Shown: positions 7,956 through 16,517, numbered from the stretch's first letter. The stretch: 64,000 nucleotides of DNA from Maritimibacter harenae (GCF_009882975.1 NZ_WTUX01000019.1:1-64000), one strand, 5' to 3'. Notes: a model not told the origin generated them from the sequence alone. Numbers and translations are program-made.

Positions 7956-9140
7956 TTATTTCTTCGTTTGCCTCTCAGCCAACTCGTCCAGCATGTCCGC
8001 ATACGTCTGCATCATTTTGGTTCGCCCTGCGATGTGTTCCGACTTGTCGTAAGCAGCGCGCACAGCGTTTGTCTCGGCGTGGGCCAACTGTCGCTCGATC
8101 CAGTCCTTGTTGAAGCCAGCTTCGTTCAAGAGCGTCGAGGCCGTCTTGCGGAACCCATGCGCAACCATTTCCTCTTTCGAGTATCCCAGACGTCGCAGGG
8201 CGGCGTTCAATGTGTTGTTGCTTAGGGGCCGGTGGGTCGCATGCAGGCTTGATAGAACGTGCTTATTGCGGCCGGAGATGGGCAGCACCTCGCGCAGAAA
8301 GCTTTCCACCTGGACGCTCATCGGTACGACATGGGGGCGCGGGAGTTTCATACGTTCCCCTGGAATGTTGATTTGCCGGCTTTCCCAGTCGATATCCGCC
8401 CAGCGCAATCCGGTCACCTCTCCGGGCCGCAAAAAGGTATAGGCGCAGAGCTTGAGGCCGACCCGCGTGGTGGGGTCGCCCGGGTAGTCTCGAATGGCAC
8501 GGATCAGGCCGCCGACCTCTTCAGGGGCCACGATGGCCGGATAGCCTTTCGACTGAACGCCGACCAACGCTCCGATCAGTGCGGCAGACGGATCGACCTC
8601 CGCGCGGTCGGTGGCAACGGCATACCGGAAAACGCGGCTGCAGGCTGATCGTGTACCGGCGGCCGTCACATGCTTTCCTTCTGCTTCAATTCCTCTCAAC
8701 ATGGCCAGAACGTCAGATGCTTTGATGTCTCGAACGGGTTTGGACCCGAAAGCTTTGTCCGCTCGTGAAAGCTGCGACTCCAGCTTGGCGATTGTCTTCG
8801 GAGCTCGGTCGCGGTCCCTCTGAAGCTGAACATACTCACTGGCGACATCCCGCCAAGTTGCACCTTGCGGTGCTTCCGCGGTTCTGCGTTCCGCCATCGG
8901 GTCAAGGCCACTTGCGAGGGTCGCCCGGGCGACGCCTTTCGCGAGGCGCGCCGCTTTCAACGAGACGTCCGGATACTTTCCGAGAGCGAGGGTCTTCTGT
9001 TTTCCCTGAAAACGGTAGGCGAGGCGCCAAAGCTTCGATCCGGTCGGTTGGATGTGAAGTTGCAGGCCTTCCCCATCACTCAATTTTCTGAGTTTGGGAC
9101 CGGGCTGAGCGGCTTTCACGGCGGCGTCGGTGAGAGGCAT
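7956..9140 (-). CDS. int: P4-type tyrosine integrase
   Basis: 394 aa. N-terminal P4-integrase arm-binding domain (residues 1-95: KLSDGEGLQLHI, LALGKYPDVSL), a core-binding helical domain, then the tyrosine recombinase catalytic domain with the first Arg in FLRPGEVTGLRW, the H..R box in HGFRKTAST and the final Tyr region in RAAYDKSEH. The expected length for this family. It lies beside the 3' end of tRNA-Gly and reads away from it, and probably catalysed insertion of the adjacent DNA. Three 9-bp repeats lie just upstream of its start. No ribosome binding site is evident. Confidence 0.9.
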   Translation of the reverse strand: MPLTDAAVKAAQPGPKLRKLSDGEGLQLHIQPTGSKLWRLAYRFQGKQKTLALGKYPDVSLKAARLAKGVARATLASGLDPMAERRTAEAPQGATWRDVASEYVQLQRDRDRAPKTIAKLESQLSRADKAFGSKPVRDIKASDVLAMLRGIEAEGKHVTAAGTRSACSRVFRYAVATDRAEVDPSAALIGALVGVQSKGYPAIVAPEEVGGLIRAIRDYPGDPTTRVGLKLCAYTFLRPGEVTGLRWADIDWESRQINIPGERMKLPRPHVVPMSVQVESFLREVLPISGRNKHVLSSLHATHRPLSNNTLNAALRRLGYSKEEMVAHGFRKTASTLLNEAGFNKDWIERQLAHAETNAVRAAYDKSEHIAGRTKMMQTYADMLDELAERQTKK

Positions 9141-9141
9141 G

Positions 9142-9191
9142 TGTTGGTATCGCAGATTCGTCTGTTGGTACTCAGGAGGAGCATACCAACA
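9142..9191. repeat. Three 9-bp repeats upstream of the integrase
   Basis: TGTTGGTAT at 9142-9150, TGTTGGTAC at 9163-9171 (21 bp later) and the inverted copy ATACCAACA at 9183-9191. They lie between the integrase start and the tRNA-Gly attachment region, as expected for integrase arm sites or an autoregulatory operator. That role is inferred from position. Confidence 0.6.
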
Positions 9192-9302
9192 AAAAGCTTG
9201 TGGTGCTAACCCTTACCAGAAAGAGCGCCGGAAGTGCGGGAGTCAACCAGCCTTGAAAATAGAGCGCTATTTCACACTGCTGCATCCCGTTGCATGTTGG
9301 AG

Positions 9303-9376
9303 TGGAGCGGGTAGCGGGAATCGAACCCGCACCAAGAGCTTGGAAGGCTCGTGTGATACCATTTCACCATACCCGC
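9303..9376 (-). tRNA. glyT: tRNA-Gly(UCC)
   Basis: 74 nt with encoded CCA (TGG on the plus strand at 9303-9305). The acceptor stem GCGGGTA pairs with TACCCGC, the anticodon loop reads CTTCCAA (anticodon UCC), and the T arm contains GGTTCGATTCC. It lies on the opposite strand to rplB. Its 3' end faces the integrase gene, so it is the likely attachment site of the left island. Confidence 0.95.
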
Positions 9377-9387
9377 CCGATGAAGGT

Positions 9388-9416
9388 TGCCTATGACAAG
9401 GTCGCGGCGCGGTCAA
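9388..9416 (-). promoter_or_regulatory. Candidate tRNA-Gly promoter
   Basis: On the minus strand TTGACC (9411-9416), 17 bp, then TAGGCA (9388-9393), placing initiation a few bases before the tRNA 5' end at 9376. Spacing is ideal; the -10 is a moderate match. Confidence 0.5.
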
Positions 9417-9468
9417 GGTCCATGCGCGGCCGCGCGGGACGGCGAGGTGAAAGGGTGGCGCGCGCCAC

Positions 9469-9497
9469 TGGACAGGTACCTCCAACACCGCTATAGA
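9469..9497 (+). promoter_or_regulatory. Candidate promoter of the rplB operon
   Basis: TGGACA (9469-9474), 17 bp, then TATAGA (9492-9497). It predicts a leader of about 150 nt before rplB. It would let rplB and later genes be expressed without the rpsJ-proximal promoter that normally drives this operon. Confidence 0.5.
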
Positions 9498-9509
9498 GCG
9501 CCAGTCCGC

Positions 9510-9629
9510 GACCCCGGGATTCGTTCCGGGGTCTTTGACATATTGAATTCGGGCACCTCCGGGGGCCTACATCCCGGCCTGAGGACCAAGGTCCGATCGG
9601 CCGATAACAGACAGGCGGGGGAACCCGCC
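9510..9629 (+). promoter_or_regulatory. Structured leader of rplB
   Basis: Two clear hairpins precede rplB. The first has an 8-bp perfect stem, GACCCCGG/CCGGGGTC at 9510-9533, followed by TTT. The second is GGCGGG-GGAA-CCCGCC at 9614-9629, closed by a GNRA-type loop. The first resembles a weak intrinsic terminator. Together they could be a site for autogenous control by a ribosomal protein, but this is inference. Confidence 0.45.
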
Positions 9630-9653
9630 GCAAAGCAACGGAAGACAGAAAGC

Positions 9654-10496
9654 ATGGCACTCAAGTCGTACAAGCCGACGACGCCGGGCCAGCGTGGGCT
9701 GGTTCTGATCGACCGTTCGGAGCTTTGGAAAGGACGTCCCGTCAAGTCCCTCACCGAGGGTCTGACGAAGTCGGGCGGCCGGAACAACACCGGACGGATC
9801 ACCTCTCGCCGCCGCGGTGGTGGCGCGAAGCGTCTCTACCGTATCGTCGATTTCAAGCGCAGCAAGGTCGACGTCCAGGCTGTTGTGGAACGGATCGAAT
9901 ACGACCCGAACCGGACCGCCTTCATCGCCCTGATCGCCTACGAAGACGGCGAAAAGGCCTACATCCTCGCGCCGCAGCGTCTCGCCGTCGGCGACAAGAT
10001 CGTTTCGGGCACCAAGGTCGACATCAAGCCGGGCAACGCGATGCCGTTCGCCGGCATGCCGATCGGCACGATCGTCCACAACATCGAGCTCAAGCCGGGC
10101 AAGGGCGGCCAGATCGCGCGCGCCGCGGGCACCTACGCCCAGTTCGTCGGTCGTGACGGTGGCTACGCGCAGATCCGCCTGTCGTCGGGCGAGCTTCGCA
10201 TGGTGCGCCAGGAATGCATGGCGACGGTTGGCGCGGTGTCGAACCCCGACAACTCGAACCAGAATCTCGGCAAGGCCGGCCGCATGCGCCACAAGGGCAA
10301 GCGCCCTGCCGTCCGCGGTGTCGCGATGAACCCGATCGATCACCCGCACGGTGGTGGTGAGGGCCGCACCTCCGGTGGCCGCACCCCGGTTACGCCGTGG
10401 GGCAAGGACACCAAGGGCAAGCGCACCCGCAACAAGAACAAGGCGTCGCAGAAGCTGATCATCCGCTCGCGTCACGCCAAGAAGAAAGGCCGCTAA
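9654..10496 (+). CDS. rplB: 50S ribosomal protein L2
   Basis: 280 aa, standard length. Core 23S rRNA-binding protein next to the peptidyl transferase centre. Recognisable by [18 protein letters not shown] near the N terminus and [10 protein letters not shown] near the C terminus, which holds the conserved histidine. The ATG at 9654 (MALKSYKP) was chosen over a frame that is open upstream to 9387, because the upstream translation is random-looking. It is the first ribosomal gene in the window: rplW, its usual upstream neighbour, is absent and a tRNA and island stand in its place. rpsS follows after 3 nt. Confidence 0.98.
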   Translation: MALKSYKPTTPGQRGLVLIDRSELWKGRPVKSLTEGLTKSGGRNNTGRITSRRRGGGAKRLYRIVDFKRSKVDVQAVVERIEYDPNRTAFIALIAYEDGEKAYILAPQRLAVGDKIVSGTKVDIKPGNAMPFAGMPIGTIVHNIELKPGKGGQIARAAGTYAQFVGRDGGYAQIRLSSGELRMVRQECMATVGAVSNPDNSNQNLGKAGRMRHKGKRPAVRGVAMNPIDHPHGGGEGRTSGGRTPVTPWGKDTKGKRTRNKNKASQKLIIRSRHAKKKGR

Positions 10497-10499
10497 GAT

Positions 10500-10778
10500 A
10501 TGGCACGTTCTGTCTGGAAAGGGCCTTTTGTCGACTCTTACGTCCTCAAGAAGGCTGAAAAGGCTCGCGAGTCGGGCCGCAACGAAGTCATCAAGATCTG
10601 GTCGCGCCGCTCGACGATCCTGCCCCAGTTCGTGGGCCTGACGTTCGGCGTCTACAACGGCCACAAGCACATCCCCGTGCTGGTTACCGAGGAAATGATC
10701 GGCCAGAAGTTCGGTGAATACTCGCCGACGCGGACCTACTACGGTCATGCTGCCGACAAAAAAGCGAAGCGGAAGTAA
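10500..10778 (+). CDS. rpsS: 30S ribosomal protein S19
   Basis: 92 aa, standard length. Binds 16S rRNA in the 30S head with S13. Starts [12 protein letters not shown] and ends with the basic tail KKAKRK; the central [19 protein letters not shown] segment is typical. 3 nt separate it from rplB and from rplV, so translation is probably coupled. Confidence 0.98.
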   Translation: MARSVWKGPFVDSYVLKKAEKARESGRNEVIKIWSRRSTILPQFVGLTFGVYNGHKHIPVLVTEEMIGQKFGEYSPTRTYYGHAADKKAKRK

Positions 10779-10781
10779 GTC

Positions 10782-11162
10782 ATGGGCAAGGAAAAGAACC
10801 CCCGCCGCGTGGCCGAGAACGAAGCGATGGCGAAAACCCGCATGCTTCGCACCAGCCCGCAGAAACTGAACCTCGTGGCCGCGATGATCCGTGGCAAGAA
10901 GGTGGACAAGGCTCTGTCCGATCTCACCTTCTCGAAGAAGCGGATCGCGCTCGACGTGAAGAAATGCCTTCAGTCGGCCATCGCGAACGCCGAGAACAAC
11001 CACAACCTCGACGTCGACGAGCTCGTCGTCGCCGAAGCGTTCGTGGGCAAGAACCTTGTGATGAAGCGCGGTCGTCCGCGTGCCCGTGGCCGCTTTGGCC
11101 GCATCAACAAGCCGTTCTCGGAACTCACCATCAAGGTGCGTCAAGTTGAGGAGCAAGCCTAA
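10782..11162 (+). CDS. rplV: 50S ribosomal protein L22
   Basis: 126 aa. Lines part of the nascent-peptide exit tunnel through its extended beta hairpin ([14 protein letters not shown]). The globular part carries [15 protein letters not shown]. It is slightly longer than the E. coli protein at the N terminus ([10 protein letters not shown]), as is usual in Rhodobacteraceae. Its stop overlaps the rpsC start by one base (TAATG). Confidence 0.98.
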   Translation: MGKEKNPRRVAENEAMAKTRMLRTSPQKLNLVAAMIRGKKVDKALSDLTFSKKRIALDVKKCLQSAIANAENNHNLDVDELVVAEAFVGKNLVMKRGRPRARGRFGRINKPFSELTIKVRQVEEQA

Positions 11163-11869
11163 TGGGTCAGAAAGTCAATCCGATCGGCATGCGCCTCCAG
11201 GTCAACCGCACCTGGGATAGCCGCTGGTACGCCGACACCGCGGATTACGGTGATCTTCTTCTGGAAGACGTCGCCATCCGTGATTTCATCAAGAAAGAGT
11301 GCAAGCAGGCCGGCGTCAGCCGTGTGATCATCGAGCGTCCGCACAAGAAGTGCCGCGTCACGATCCACACCGCGCGTCCGGGCGTCATCATCGGCAAGAA
11401 AGGCGCGGACATCGAAGTGCTCCGCAAGAAGCTCGCCAAGATGACCGACAGCGAACTGCACCTCAACATCGTCGAAGTGCGCAAGCCCGAGCTCGACGCC
11501 CAGCTGGTCGCTGAATCCATCGCCCAGCAGCTCGAGCGTCGTGTGTCGTTCCGCCGTGCCATGAAGCGCGCGGCCCAGAACGCCATGCGCATGGGCGCCC
11601 AGGGCATCCGCATCAACTGCGCGGGTCGTCTGGGCGGTGCTGAAATCGCGCGGACCGAATGGCTGCGCGAGGGCCGCGTGCCCCTGCACACCCTGCGGGC
11701 CGATATCGATTACGCGCTGGCCGAAGCCGAAACGCCCTATGGCATCATCGGCATCAAGGTCTGGATCTTCAAAGGCGAGATCATGGAGCATGATCCCGCT
11801 GCGCGTGATCGCAAGCAACAAGAGCTCCAGGACGGTCCGGCCCCGCGTGGCGCCGGTGGCCGCCGCTAA
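11162..11869 (+). CDS. rpsC: 30S ribosomal protein S3
   Basis: 235 aa. Forms part of the mRNA entry channel. The type II KH domain has the GKKG loop in [12 protein letters not shown], and the C-terminal S3 domain carries [10 protein letters not shown] and [13 protein letters not shown]. Starts [12 protein letters not shown], a standard start. One-base overlap with rplV and 12 nt to rplP. Confidence 0.98.
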   Translation: MGQKVNPIGMRLQVNRTWDSRWYADTADYGDLLLEDVAIRDFIKKECKQAGVSRVIIERPHKKCRVTIHTARPGVIIGKKGADIEVLRKKLAKMTDSELHLNIVEVRKPELDAQLVAESIAQQLERRVSFRRAMKRAAQNAMRMGAQGIRINCAGRLGGAEIARTEWLREGRVPLHTLRADIDYALAEAETPYGIIGIKVWIFKGEIMEHDPAARDRKQQELQDGPAPRGAGGRR

Positions 11870-11881
11870 GGAGGAACTGAT

Positions 11882-12295
11882 ATGCTGCAACCGAAGCGCA
11901 CGAAATTCCGCAAGATGCACAAGGGCCGGATCAAGGGCCAGGCCAAGGGTGGCTCTGACCTGAACTTCGGCACCTACGGCCTCAAGGCGCTCGAACCGGA
12001 ACGCGTCACCGCGCGCCAGATCGAAGCCGCCCGTCGTGCCATGACGCGCCACATGAAGCGTCAGGGCCGCGTCTGGATCCGCATCTTCCCGGACGTCCCC
12101 GTGTCGGCCAAGCCGATCGAGGTTCGGATGGGTAAAGGTAAGGGTTCGGTCGACCGCTGGGCCGCCAAGGTCAAGCCGGGCCGCGTCATGTTCGAGATCG
12201 ACGGTGTGTCGGAAGACATCGCCCGCGAGGCCCTGCGCCTGGCCGCGATGAAGCTGCCGATCAAGACCCGCACCGTGGTCCGCGAGGACTGGTGA
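11882..12295 (+). CDS. rplP: 50S ribosomal protein L16
   Basis: 137 aa, standard length. Sits at the A-site side of the peptidyl transferase centre. Starts [25 protein letters not shown] and [11 protein letters not shown] are characteristic. GGAGG precedes the ATG. It is the last gene of this transcription unit: a hairpin repeat and a strong terminator follow, so rpmC, the usual next gene, is separated by about 2.1 kb of unrelated genes. Confidence 0.98.
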   Translation: MLQPKRTKFRKMHKGRIKGQAKGGSDLNFGTYGLKALEPERVTARQIEAARRAMTRHMKRQGRVWIRIFPDVPVSAKPIEVRMGKGKGSVDRWAAKVKPGRVMFEIDGVSEDIAREALRLAAMKLPIKTRTVVREDW

Positions 12296-12299
12296 GGGT

Positions 12300-12317
12300 G
12301 GTGGGTTAACACCCACC
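12300..12317. repeat. GGTGGGT hairpin repeat, copy 1
   Basis: GGTGGGT-TAAC-ACCCACC directly after the rplP stop. Identical arms occur after rpmD (18759-18775) and a close variant after rpoA (24827-24848). It may be a repetitive extragenic palindrome or an RNA 3'-end structure. Confidence 0.7.
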
Positions 12318-12333
12318 CTACGAAATCGGAGAG

Positions 12334-12362
12334 CCCCCGGCGTGAAGACGTCGGGGGTTTTT
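12334..12362 (+). terminator. Intrinsic terminator after rplP
   Basis: 10-bp stem (CCCCCGGCGT with ACGTCGGGGG, one G-T pair) closed by GAAG at 12344-12347 and followed by TTTTT. Marks the end of the rplB-rplP unit. Confidence 0.9.
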
Positions 12363-12411
12363 CTATGCCGGTTCGCTGCGAAGGATTATCCTGAATGGTG
12401 GAGAATATGGC

Positions 12412-12897
12412 ATGACGACACCGGAAGACCACCTGACGGCGCTGGGGATCACCCTGCCGCCGCCCGGCATTAAGCCGCCCGGCGTGGAGCTGCCATTCAC
12501 CTTCGTAAACGTCCGAGGCAGACGCGCGTTCTTCTCGGGACACCCGCGCAACGACATGAACGGGCGCGTCGACGGGCCGTTTGGCCGTTTGGGCGATGGC
12601 ATCACAATCGAGGAGGGCTACGCCGCCGCGCGGGGCGTGGCTCTGTCCGTGTTCGCGAACCTGAAGGCCGAATTCGGCGACTTGTCCCGTATTGAAGGAT
12701 GGGGCCGCGTGTTCGGGATGGTCACATCCACGCCGGACTTCACGGACCAGCACCTTGTCGTTAACGGGTTCAGCGACCTCGTCATATCCGTCTTCGGCCC
12801 GGAGGTCGGCCGACATGCCCGCTCGGTTGTCGGTGTCGTCGCCCTGCCAATGGGGTTCGCGATGGAGATCGAGGGCGAGGTGATCCTGAAATCCTAG
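12412..12897 (+). CDS. RidA/YjgF-family protein
   Basis: 161 aa. Looks like the Rid family subgroup of ~155 residues: a GITLPPP start, an FTFVNVRGRRAFFSGH strand pair, GYAAARGVALSVFANLKAE helix, RIEGWGRVFGMVTSTPDF and a C-terminal RSVVGVVALPMGFAMEIEGE strand with the Arg used for substrate binding in RidA. RidA proteins deaminate reactive enamine/imine intermediates and act as cytosolic trimers; the substrate of this subgroup is unclear. It lies between rplP and rpmC, interrupting the ribosomal cluster, and is convergent with the oxygenase gene after it. Confidence 0.85.
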   Translation: MTTPEDHLTALGITLPPPGIKPPGVELPFTFVNVRGRRAFFSGHPRNDMNGRVDGPFGRLGDGITIEEGYAAARGVALSVFANLKAEFGDLSRIEGWGRVFGMVTSTPDFTDQHLVVNGFSDLVISVFGPEVGRHARSVVGVVALPMGFAMEIEGEVILKS

Positions 12898-12933
12898 GAT
12901 CACCAACGCCGGGGGGGGGCGGCCAGTGGGGCC

Positions 12934-13557
12934 TTAACCCTCCCACTTGTAGTTGAAGCTCACCGAGATCCGTTCGTCCTCGGCCTGGTTCATCGGGACC
13001 TCGTGGCGCAACCAGCTTTCCCACAGGAGCACGTCGCCCACCTGCGGGGCCACGTAGACGAAGGTGCGCAGGTCTTCGCGTGCGGACTTGCGGCGCGGGG
13101 GCGCGGCCATCAGGCGGGCTGACCGGGGATCCTCCAGTTTCAGGGCCGAAGCGCCGTCGGGCATCGACACGTAGGTCGTCCCGGAAATCACCGAATGCGG
13201 GTGAAGGTGCGAGCTGTGGGTGCCGCCCTCCGGCAGGATGTTGATCCAGATGTCCTCGAGCACCAGCTTGCCCTCGCCCAGGTCGAATTCAAGATCCTCG
13301 GCGAAGGCCGCCACGTGCTTGTCGAGCGCTGCGACCACGTCGGCGAAGATCGGGAACCGCCAGGGCAGGTCGGTGAGGGAGGCATACGAGGTGTAGCCGG
13401 GATACCCTTCCGTCTCGCACCAGCGCTGCCCCGCTTCGTCGTCCTCGTAGATCGCCCAGCAGGACGCTTCGAGTTCGTCGGTCGAGATGTCGTCGCCCAG
13501 CTCGTTCAGCCGGGCGCGGTAGAGGCGGGTCACGAAGAGGGAGGATATATCGGCCAT
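12934..13557 (-). CDS. 2OG-Fe(II) oxygenase-like protein (TIGR02466 type)
   Basis: 207 aa from the ATG at 13557. The C-terminal half shows the pattern of the putative 2-oxoglutarate/Fe(II) oxygenases in this family: HLHPHSVISGTTYVSMP (metal His region), LKLEDPRSAR, then VGDVLLWESWLRHEVPMN with the distal His and ERISVSFNYKW with the 2OG-binding Arg. Substrate unknown. It is on the opposite strand to the ribosomal genes, 36 nt from the RidA-like stop. A longer frame upstream overlaps the next gene and is not supported. Confidence 0.8.
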   Translation of the reverse strand: MADISSLFVTRLYRARLNELGDDISTDELEASCWAIYEDDEAGQRWCETEGYPGYTSYASLTDLPWRFPIFADVVAALDKHVAAFAEDLEFDLGEGKLVLEDIWINILPEGGTHSSHLHPHSVISGTTYVSMPDGASALKLEDPRSARLMAAPPRRKSAREDLRTFVYVAPQVGDVLLWESWLRHEVPMNQAEDERISVSFNYKWEG

Positions 13558-13668
13558 GTGGCCTCGATACGTCAAACCCGATCGCTTGGCGAGAGCGGGA
13601 GGCGGCTTTCCTTTGAAACCCCGGCAGCCATGCCCTAGCCTCGGTGAGATACCTGACCGAGTACCGTT

Positions 13669-14280
13669 TTGACCGACCTTTTCGATGCCGGGTTCCTGAC
13701 CCACGGCTTTTTTGGCCACCTGAGTTACGTCCTGATGATCGTGTCGATGATGATGCGGCGCATGCTCTGGCTGCGCCTCCTTGTCATCGTATCTGCGGTC
13801 TCCGGCATCATCTACGACTGGGTGATGATCGGGAACGTAGTGGGCGCGTTCTGGCAGGTCCTCCTGATCGCGGTGAACGTGGTCCAGATCATCCTGCTCT
13901 GGACCCGCGACCGGCTTCTGGACCAGGGGCGATGGGAGAGCGTGCCCGAGGGCACGCGGCTGACGGAGGAGGGAGAGCGCCCCGGCTTCCTCACCTACCT
14001 GTCCGAGGGCACGGCCAGGATCGACACCGGCAACACGGAAGTCGCGCGCATGGAGCCCGGCCATTTCGTCGGGGAGATGTCGTTGATGGGCGACGGGCTG
14101 GCCAGCGCCGACGTCACGGTGGCCGAACCCGCGCGGGTCTGGCGCATCGACCGCGACCGGCTCGAGCGCATGCGCACCCAGCAGCCGAAGCTCTTCGCGC
14201 TGATCGAGGCGGGCATCGCGCTCGACCTGCGTGCGAAGGTCATCGCGACCAACACGCGCGCCGCGGCCGCCCCGGCCTGA
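13669..14280 (+). CDS. Membrane protein with cyclic-nucleotide-binding-like domain
   Basis: 203 aa from a TTG at 13669. Residues ~12-80 contain three hydrophobic helices (FFGHLSYVLMIVSMMM, LRLLVIVSAVSGIIYDWVMI, FWQVLLIAVNVVQIILLW). Residues ~90-190 resemble a CNMP/cAMP-binding beta roll (FLTYLSEGTARID, GHFVGEMSLMGDG, VWRIDRDRLERM). The layout recalls Popeye-type proteins. The phosphate-cassette glycine and Glu (GEMS) are present, but the usual following Arg of true cAMP binders is not evident. Third of the genes wedged between rplP and rpmC. Confidence 0.75.
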   Translation: MTDLFDAGFLTHGFFGHLSYVLMIVSMMMRRMLWLRLLVIVSAVSGIIYDWVMIGNVVGAFWQVLLIAVNVVQIILLWTRDRLLDQGRWESVPEGTRLTEEGERPGFLTYLSEGTARIDTGNTEVARMEPGHFVGEMSLMGDGLASADVTVAEPARVWRIDRDRLERMRTQQPKLFALIEAGIALDLRAKVIATNTRAAAAPA

Positions 14281-14281
14281 G

Positions 14282-14319
14282 CCCCTTTTCGCGGGTGTTT
14301 CCCGCCAAGGGGTTGCTTT
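14282..14319 (+). terminator. Terminator after the CNMP-like gene
   Basis: CCCCTT pairs with AAGGGG and, inside, GCGGG with CCCGC, followed by TTGCTTT. It isolates rpmC from upstream transcription, so the rpmC unit needs its own promoter in 14320-14430. Confidence 0.7.
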
Positions 14320-14441
14320 GTATTCCGCAAGGGCTTATTGGAGCCGCTCATCACGAACTCCACCAGATTCGCGGTGACCCCGAAACGTGCCTGAACGCCG
14401 GATAGGGGGCCGACTGGTGATGTTGGAAAGGAAGATAGGCG

Positions 14442-14645
14442 ATGAACGCCAGCGAATTGCGTGACAAAAGCGCCGACCAGCTGAACGAACAGCTGTCGGA
14501 TCTCAAGAAAGAGGCCTTCAACCTGCGCTTTCAGCAGGCCACCGGCCAGCTCGAAAACACCGCGCGGATGCGCCAGGTCAAGCGTGACGTGGCCCGTGTG
14601 AAGACCATCATCAACGAAAAAGCCGCTGCCGCGGCCGGCAACTGA
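14442..14645 (+). CDS. rpmC: 50S ribosomal protein L29
   Basis: 67 aa. Two-helix protein at the exit tunnel and part of the SRP/trigger factor docking area. Starts [18 protein letters not shown] and carries [22 protein letters not shown] precedes the start. First gene of the rpmC-rpmD unit; rpsQ follows after 14 nt. Confidence 0.97.
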   Translation: MNASELRDKSADQLNEQLSDLKKEAFNLRFQQATGQLENTARMRQVKRDVARVKTIINEKAAAAAGN

Positions 14646-14659
14646 GGGAGGCCTGACAG

Positions 14660-14890
14660 ATGCCCAAACGTATCCTGCAAGGCACCGTGACCTCGGACGC
14701 CAACGCACAGACCGTCACCGTGAGCGTCGAACGCCGCTTCACGCACCCGGTTCTGAAGAAGACCATCCGTAAGTCCAAGAAGTACCGGGCTCACGATGAG
14801 AACAACCAGTTCAAGGTTGGTGACCTCGTCCGCATCCAGGAATGCGCGCCGAAGTCGAAGACGAAACGTTGGGAGGTCATCAACGCCTGA
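14660..14890 (+). CDS. rpsQ: 30S ribosomal protein S17
   Basis: 76 aa. OB-fold 16S rRNA-binding protein. [13 protein letters not shown] start; [13 protein letters not shown], then [18 protein letters not shown] and [13 protein letters not shown] are characteristic. 67 nt separate it from rplN. Confidence 0.97.
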   Translation: MPKRILQGTVTSDANAQTVTVSVERRFTHPVLKKTIRKSKKYRAHDENNQFKVGDLVRIQECAPKSKTKRWEVINA

Positions 14891-14957
14891 TGGCGGGGTG
14901 ACAACCTAGCTCGATCGAAACCATGGGGTCGTAACCCCAAAGGTCAGGAGAAACCCT

Positions 14958-15326
14958 ATGATCCAGATGCAGACCAATCTGGATGTTGCTGACAACTCCG
15001 GCGCGCGCCGGGTGCAGTGCATCAAGGTCCTGGGTGGGTCCAAGCGTAAATACGCCTCCGTCGGCGACATCATTGTCGTCTCGGTGAAGGAAGCCATCCC
15101 GCGCGGCCGCGTGAAGAAAGGTGACGTCCGCAAGGCCGTCGTCGTGCGCACCGCCAAAGAAGTCCGTCGCGAAGACGGCACCGCCATCCGCTTCGACCGG
15201 AACGCCGCGGTGATCCTCAACAACAACAACGAGCCGGTCGGCACCCGTATCTTCGGGCCGGTGGTTCGCGAGCTGCGCGCGAAGAACTTCATGAAGATCA
15301 TCTCGCTCGCTCCGGAGGTGCTCTGA
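14958..15326 (+). CDS. rplN: 50S ribosomal protein L14
   Basis: 122 aa, standard length. Binds 23S rRNA at the subunit interface. [18 protein letters not shown] start and the [13 protein letters not shown] segment near the C terminus identify it. GTCAGGAGA precedes the ATG. Stop and rplX start overlap (TGATG). Confidence 0.98.
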   Translation: MIQMQTNLDVADNSGARRVQCIKVLGGSKRKYASVGDIIVVSVKEAIPRGRVKKGDVRKAVVVRTAKEVRREDGTAIRFDRNAAVILNNNNEPVGTRIFGPVVRELRAKNFMKIISLAPEVL

Positions 15327-15631
15327 TGGCTGCGAAACTCAAGAAGGGCGACAAGGTCGTCGTGCTCGCCGGCAAGGACAAGGGCAAGCAGGGTGAAATC
15401 ACCTCGGTGTCCCCGAAGACCGGCAAAGCGGTCGTCGACGGCGTGAACATGGCGATCCGTCACACCCGCCAGAGCCAGCAGAGCCAGGGCGGCCGCCTGC
15501 CGAAGGCGATGCCGATCGACCTCTCGAACCTCGCGCTGCTCGACAAGAACGGCAAGGCGACCCGCGTCGGCTTCAAGATGGAAGGCGACAAGAAGGTTCG
15601 TTACGCCAAGACCACCGGGGAGGTGATCTGA
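15326..15631 (+). CDS. rplX: 50S ribosomal protein L24
   Basis: 101 aa. Early assembly protein with an N-terminal KOW motif ([18 protein letters not shown]). The second half (KATRVGFKM) is typical of bacterial L24. Overlaps both neighbours by one base (TGATG), which implies translational coupling from rplN to rplE. Confidence 0.98.
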   Translation: MAAKLKKGDKVVVLAGKDKGKQGEITSVSPKTGKAVVDGVNMAIRHTRQSQQSQGGRLPKAMPIDLSNLALLDKNGKATRVGFKMEGDKKVRYAKTTGEVI

Positions 15632-16194
15632 TGCTCGACGCACAAAACTACACCCCGCGCCTGCGCACCCACTTCCGCGAGACCGTGAAGGCGGCCCTCA
15701 AGGAAGAGTTCGGCTACACGAACGACATGCAGATCCCGCGTCTGGACAAGATCGTCCTGAACATCGGCTGCGGCGCCGAGGCCGTTAAGGACTCGAAGAA
15801 AGCCAAGGCCGCCCAGGAAGACCTGACCAAGATCTCGGGCCAGAAGGCTGTTGTCACCAAGGCGAAGAAATCCATCGCCGGTTTCCGTGTTCGCGAGGAC
15901 ATGCCGCTCGGTGCGAAAGTCACCCTGCGCGGCGACCGGATGTATGAATTCCTCGACCGCCTGATCACGATCGCCATGCCGCGCATCCGCGACTTCCGCG
16001 GCGTGCCGGGCACCTCTTTCGATGGCCGCGGCAACTACGCCATGGGCATGAAAGAGCACATCGTGTTCCCGGAAATCGACTTCGACAAGGTCGATGAAGT
16101 CTGGGGCCTCGACATCGTGATCGCCACCACCGCGAAAACCGACGCGGAAGCCAAGAGCCTGTTGAAGCACTTCAACATGCCCTTCAACAGCTGA
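15631..16194 (+). CDS. rplE: 50S ribosomal protein L5
   Basis: 187 aa. Binds 5S rRNA in the central protuberance. [39 protein letters not shown] and [18 protein letters not shown] are characteristic. One-base overlap with rplX; rpsN follows after 17 nt. Confidence 0.98.
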   Translation: MLDAQNYTPRLRTHFRETVKAALKEEFGYTNDMQIPRLDKIVLNIGCGAEAVKDSKKAKAAQEDLTKISGQKAVVTKAKKSIAGFRVREDMPLGAKVTLRGDRMYEFLDRLITIAMPRIRDFRGVPGTSFDGRGNYAMGMKEHIVFPEIDFDKVDEVWGLDIVIATTAKTDAEAKSLLKHFNMPFNS

Positions 16195-16211
16195 TCCTTG
16201 GAGACCGAGTA

Positions 16212-16517
16212 ATGGCTAAGAAATCCATGATCGCGCGTGAAGCCAAGCGTCAGAAGCTGGTGGAAAAATACGCTGAAAAGCGTGCCGCGCTGAAAGAAAT
16301 CATCAACGACGAGTCCAAGCCGATGGAAGAGCGTTTCCGCGCCTCCCTGAAGCTGGCGAAGCTGCCCCGCAACTCCTCGCCGACCCGTCTTCACAACCGT
16401 TGCCAGCTGACTGGCCGTCCGCATGCGTACTACCGCAAGCTGAAGGTCAGCCGGATCGCGCTGCGGGATCTTGGCTCCAATGGCCAGGTCCCCGGCCTGG
16501 TGAAATCGAGCTGGTAA
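16212..16517 (+). CDS. rpsN: 30S ribosomal protein S14 (zinc-independent form)
   Basis: 101 aa, the long form. [15 protein letters not shown] is present but the paired CXXC motifs of the short zinc-binding form are absent, so it does not need zinc. [16 protein letters not shown] start. Located in the canonical place between rplE and rpsH. Confidence 0.98.
   Translation: MAKKSMIAREAKRQKLVEKYAEKRAALKEIINDESKPMEERFRASLKLAKLPRNSSPTRLHNRCQLTGRPHAYYRKLKVSRIALRDLGSNGQVPGLVKSSW

Larger units (their letters stand above)
1..9302. mobile_element. Probable genomic island at tRNA-Gly (left end not in view)
   Basis: A P4-type integrase gene lies 160 bp from the 3' end of tRNA-Gly(UCC), the usual place for tRNA-targeted islands. 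To its left are a pabB wreck, restriction-type nucleases, an H-NS-family gene and several unknown genes, all with lower GC than the ribosomal block to the right. I could not find a second copy of the tRNA 3' end, so the left limit is unknown. The mobile part may be as short as about 7944-9302, with pabB marking old chromosome. This extent is inference. Confidence 0.4.

Noticed and set aside
9535-9540. TTGACA as the rplB -35 element
   Set aside because: No acceptable -10 lies 16-18 bp downstream, and it overlaps the tail of the leader hairpin. The 9469-9497 pair fits better.
9387-9653. N-terminal extension of rplB
   Set aside because: The frame is open, but the translation is not L2-like, it contains the promoter and leader hairpins, and MALKSYKP at 9654 is the standard start.
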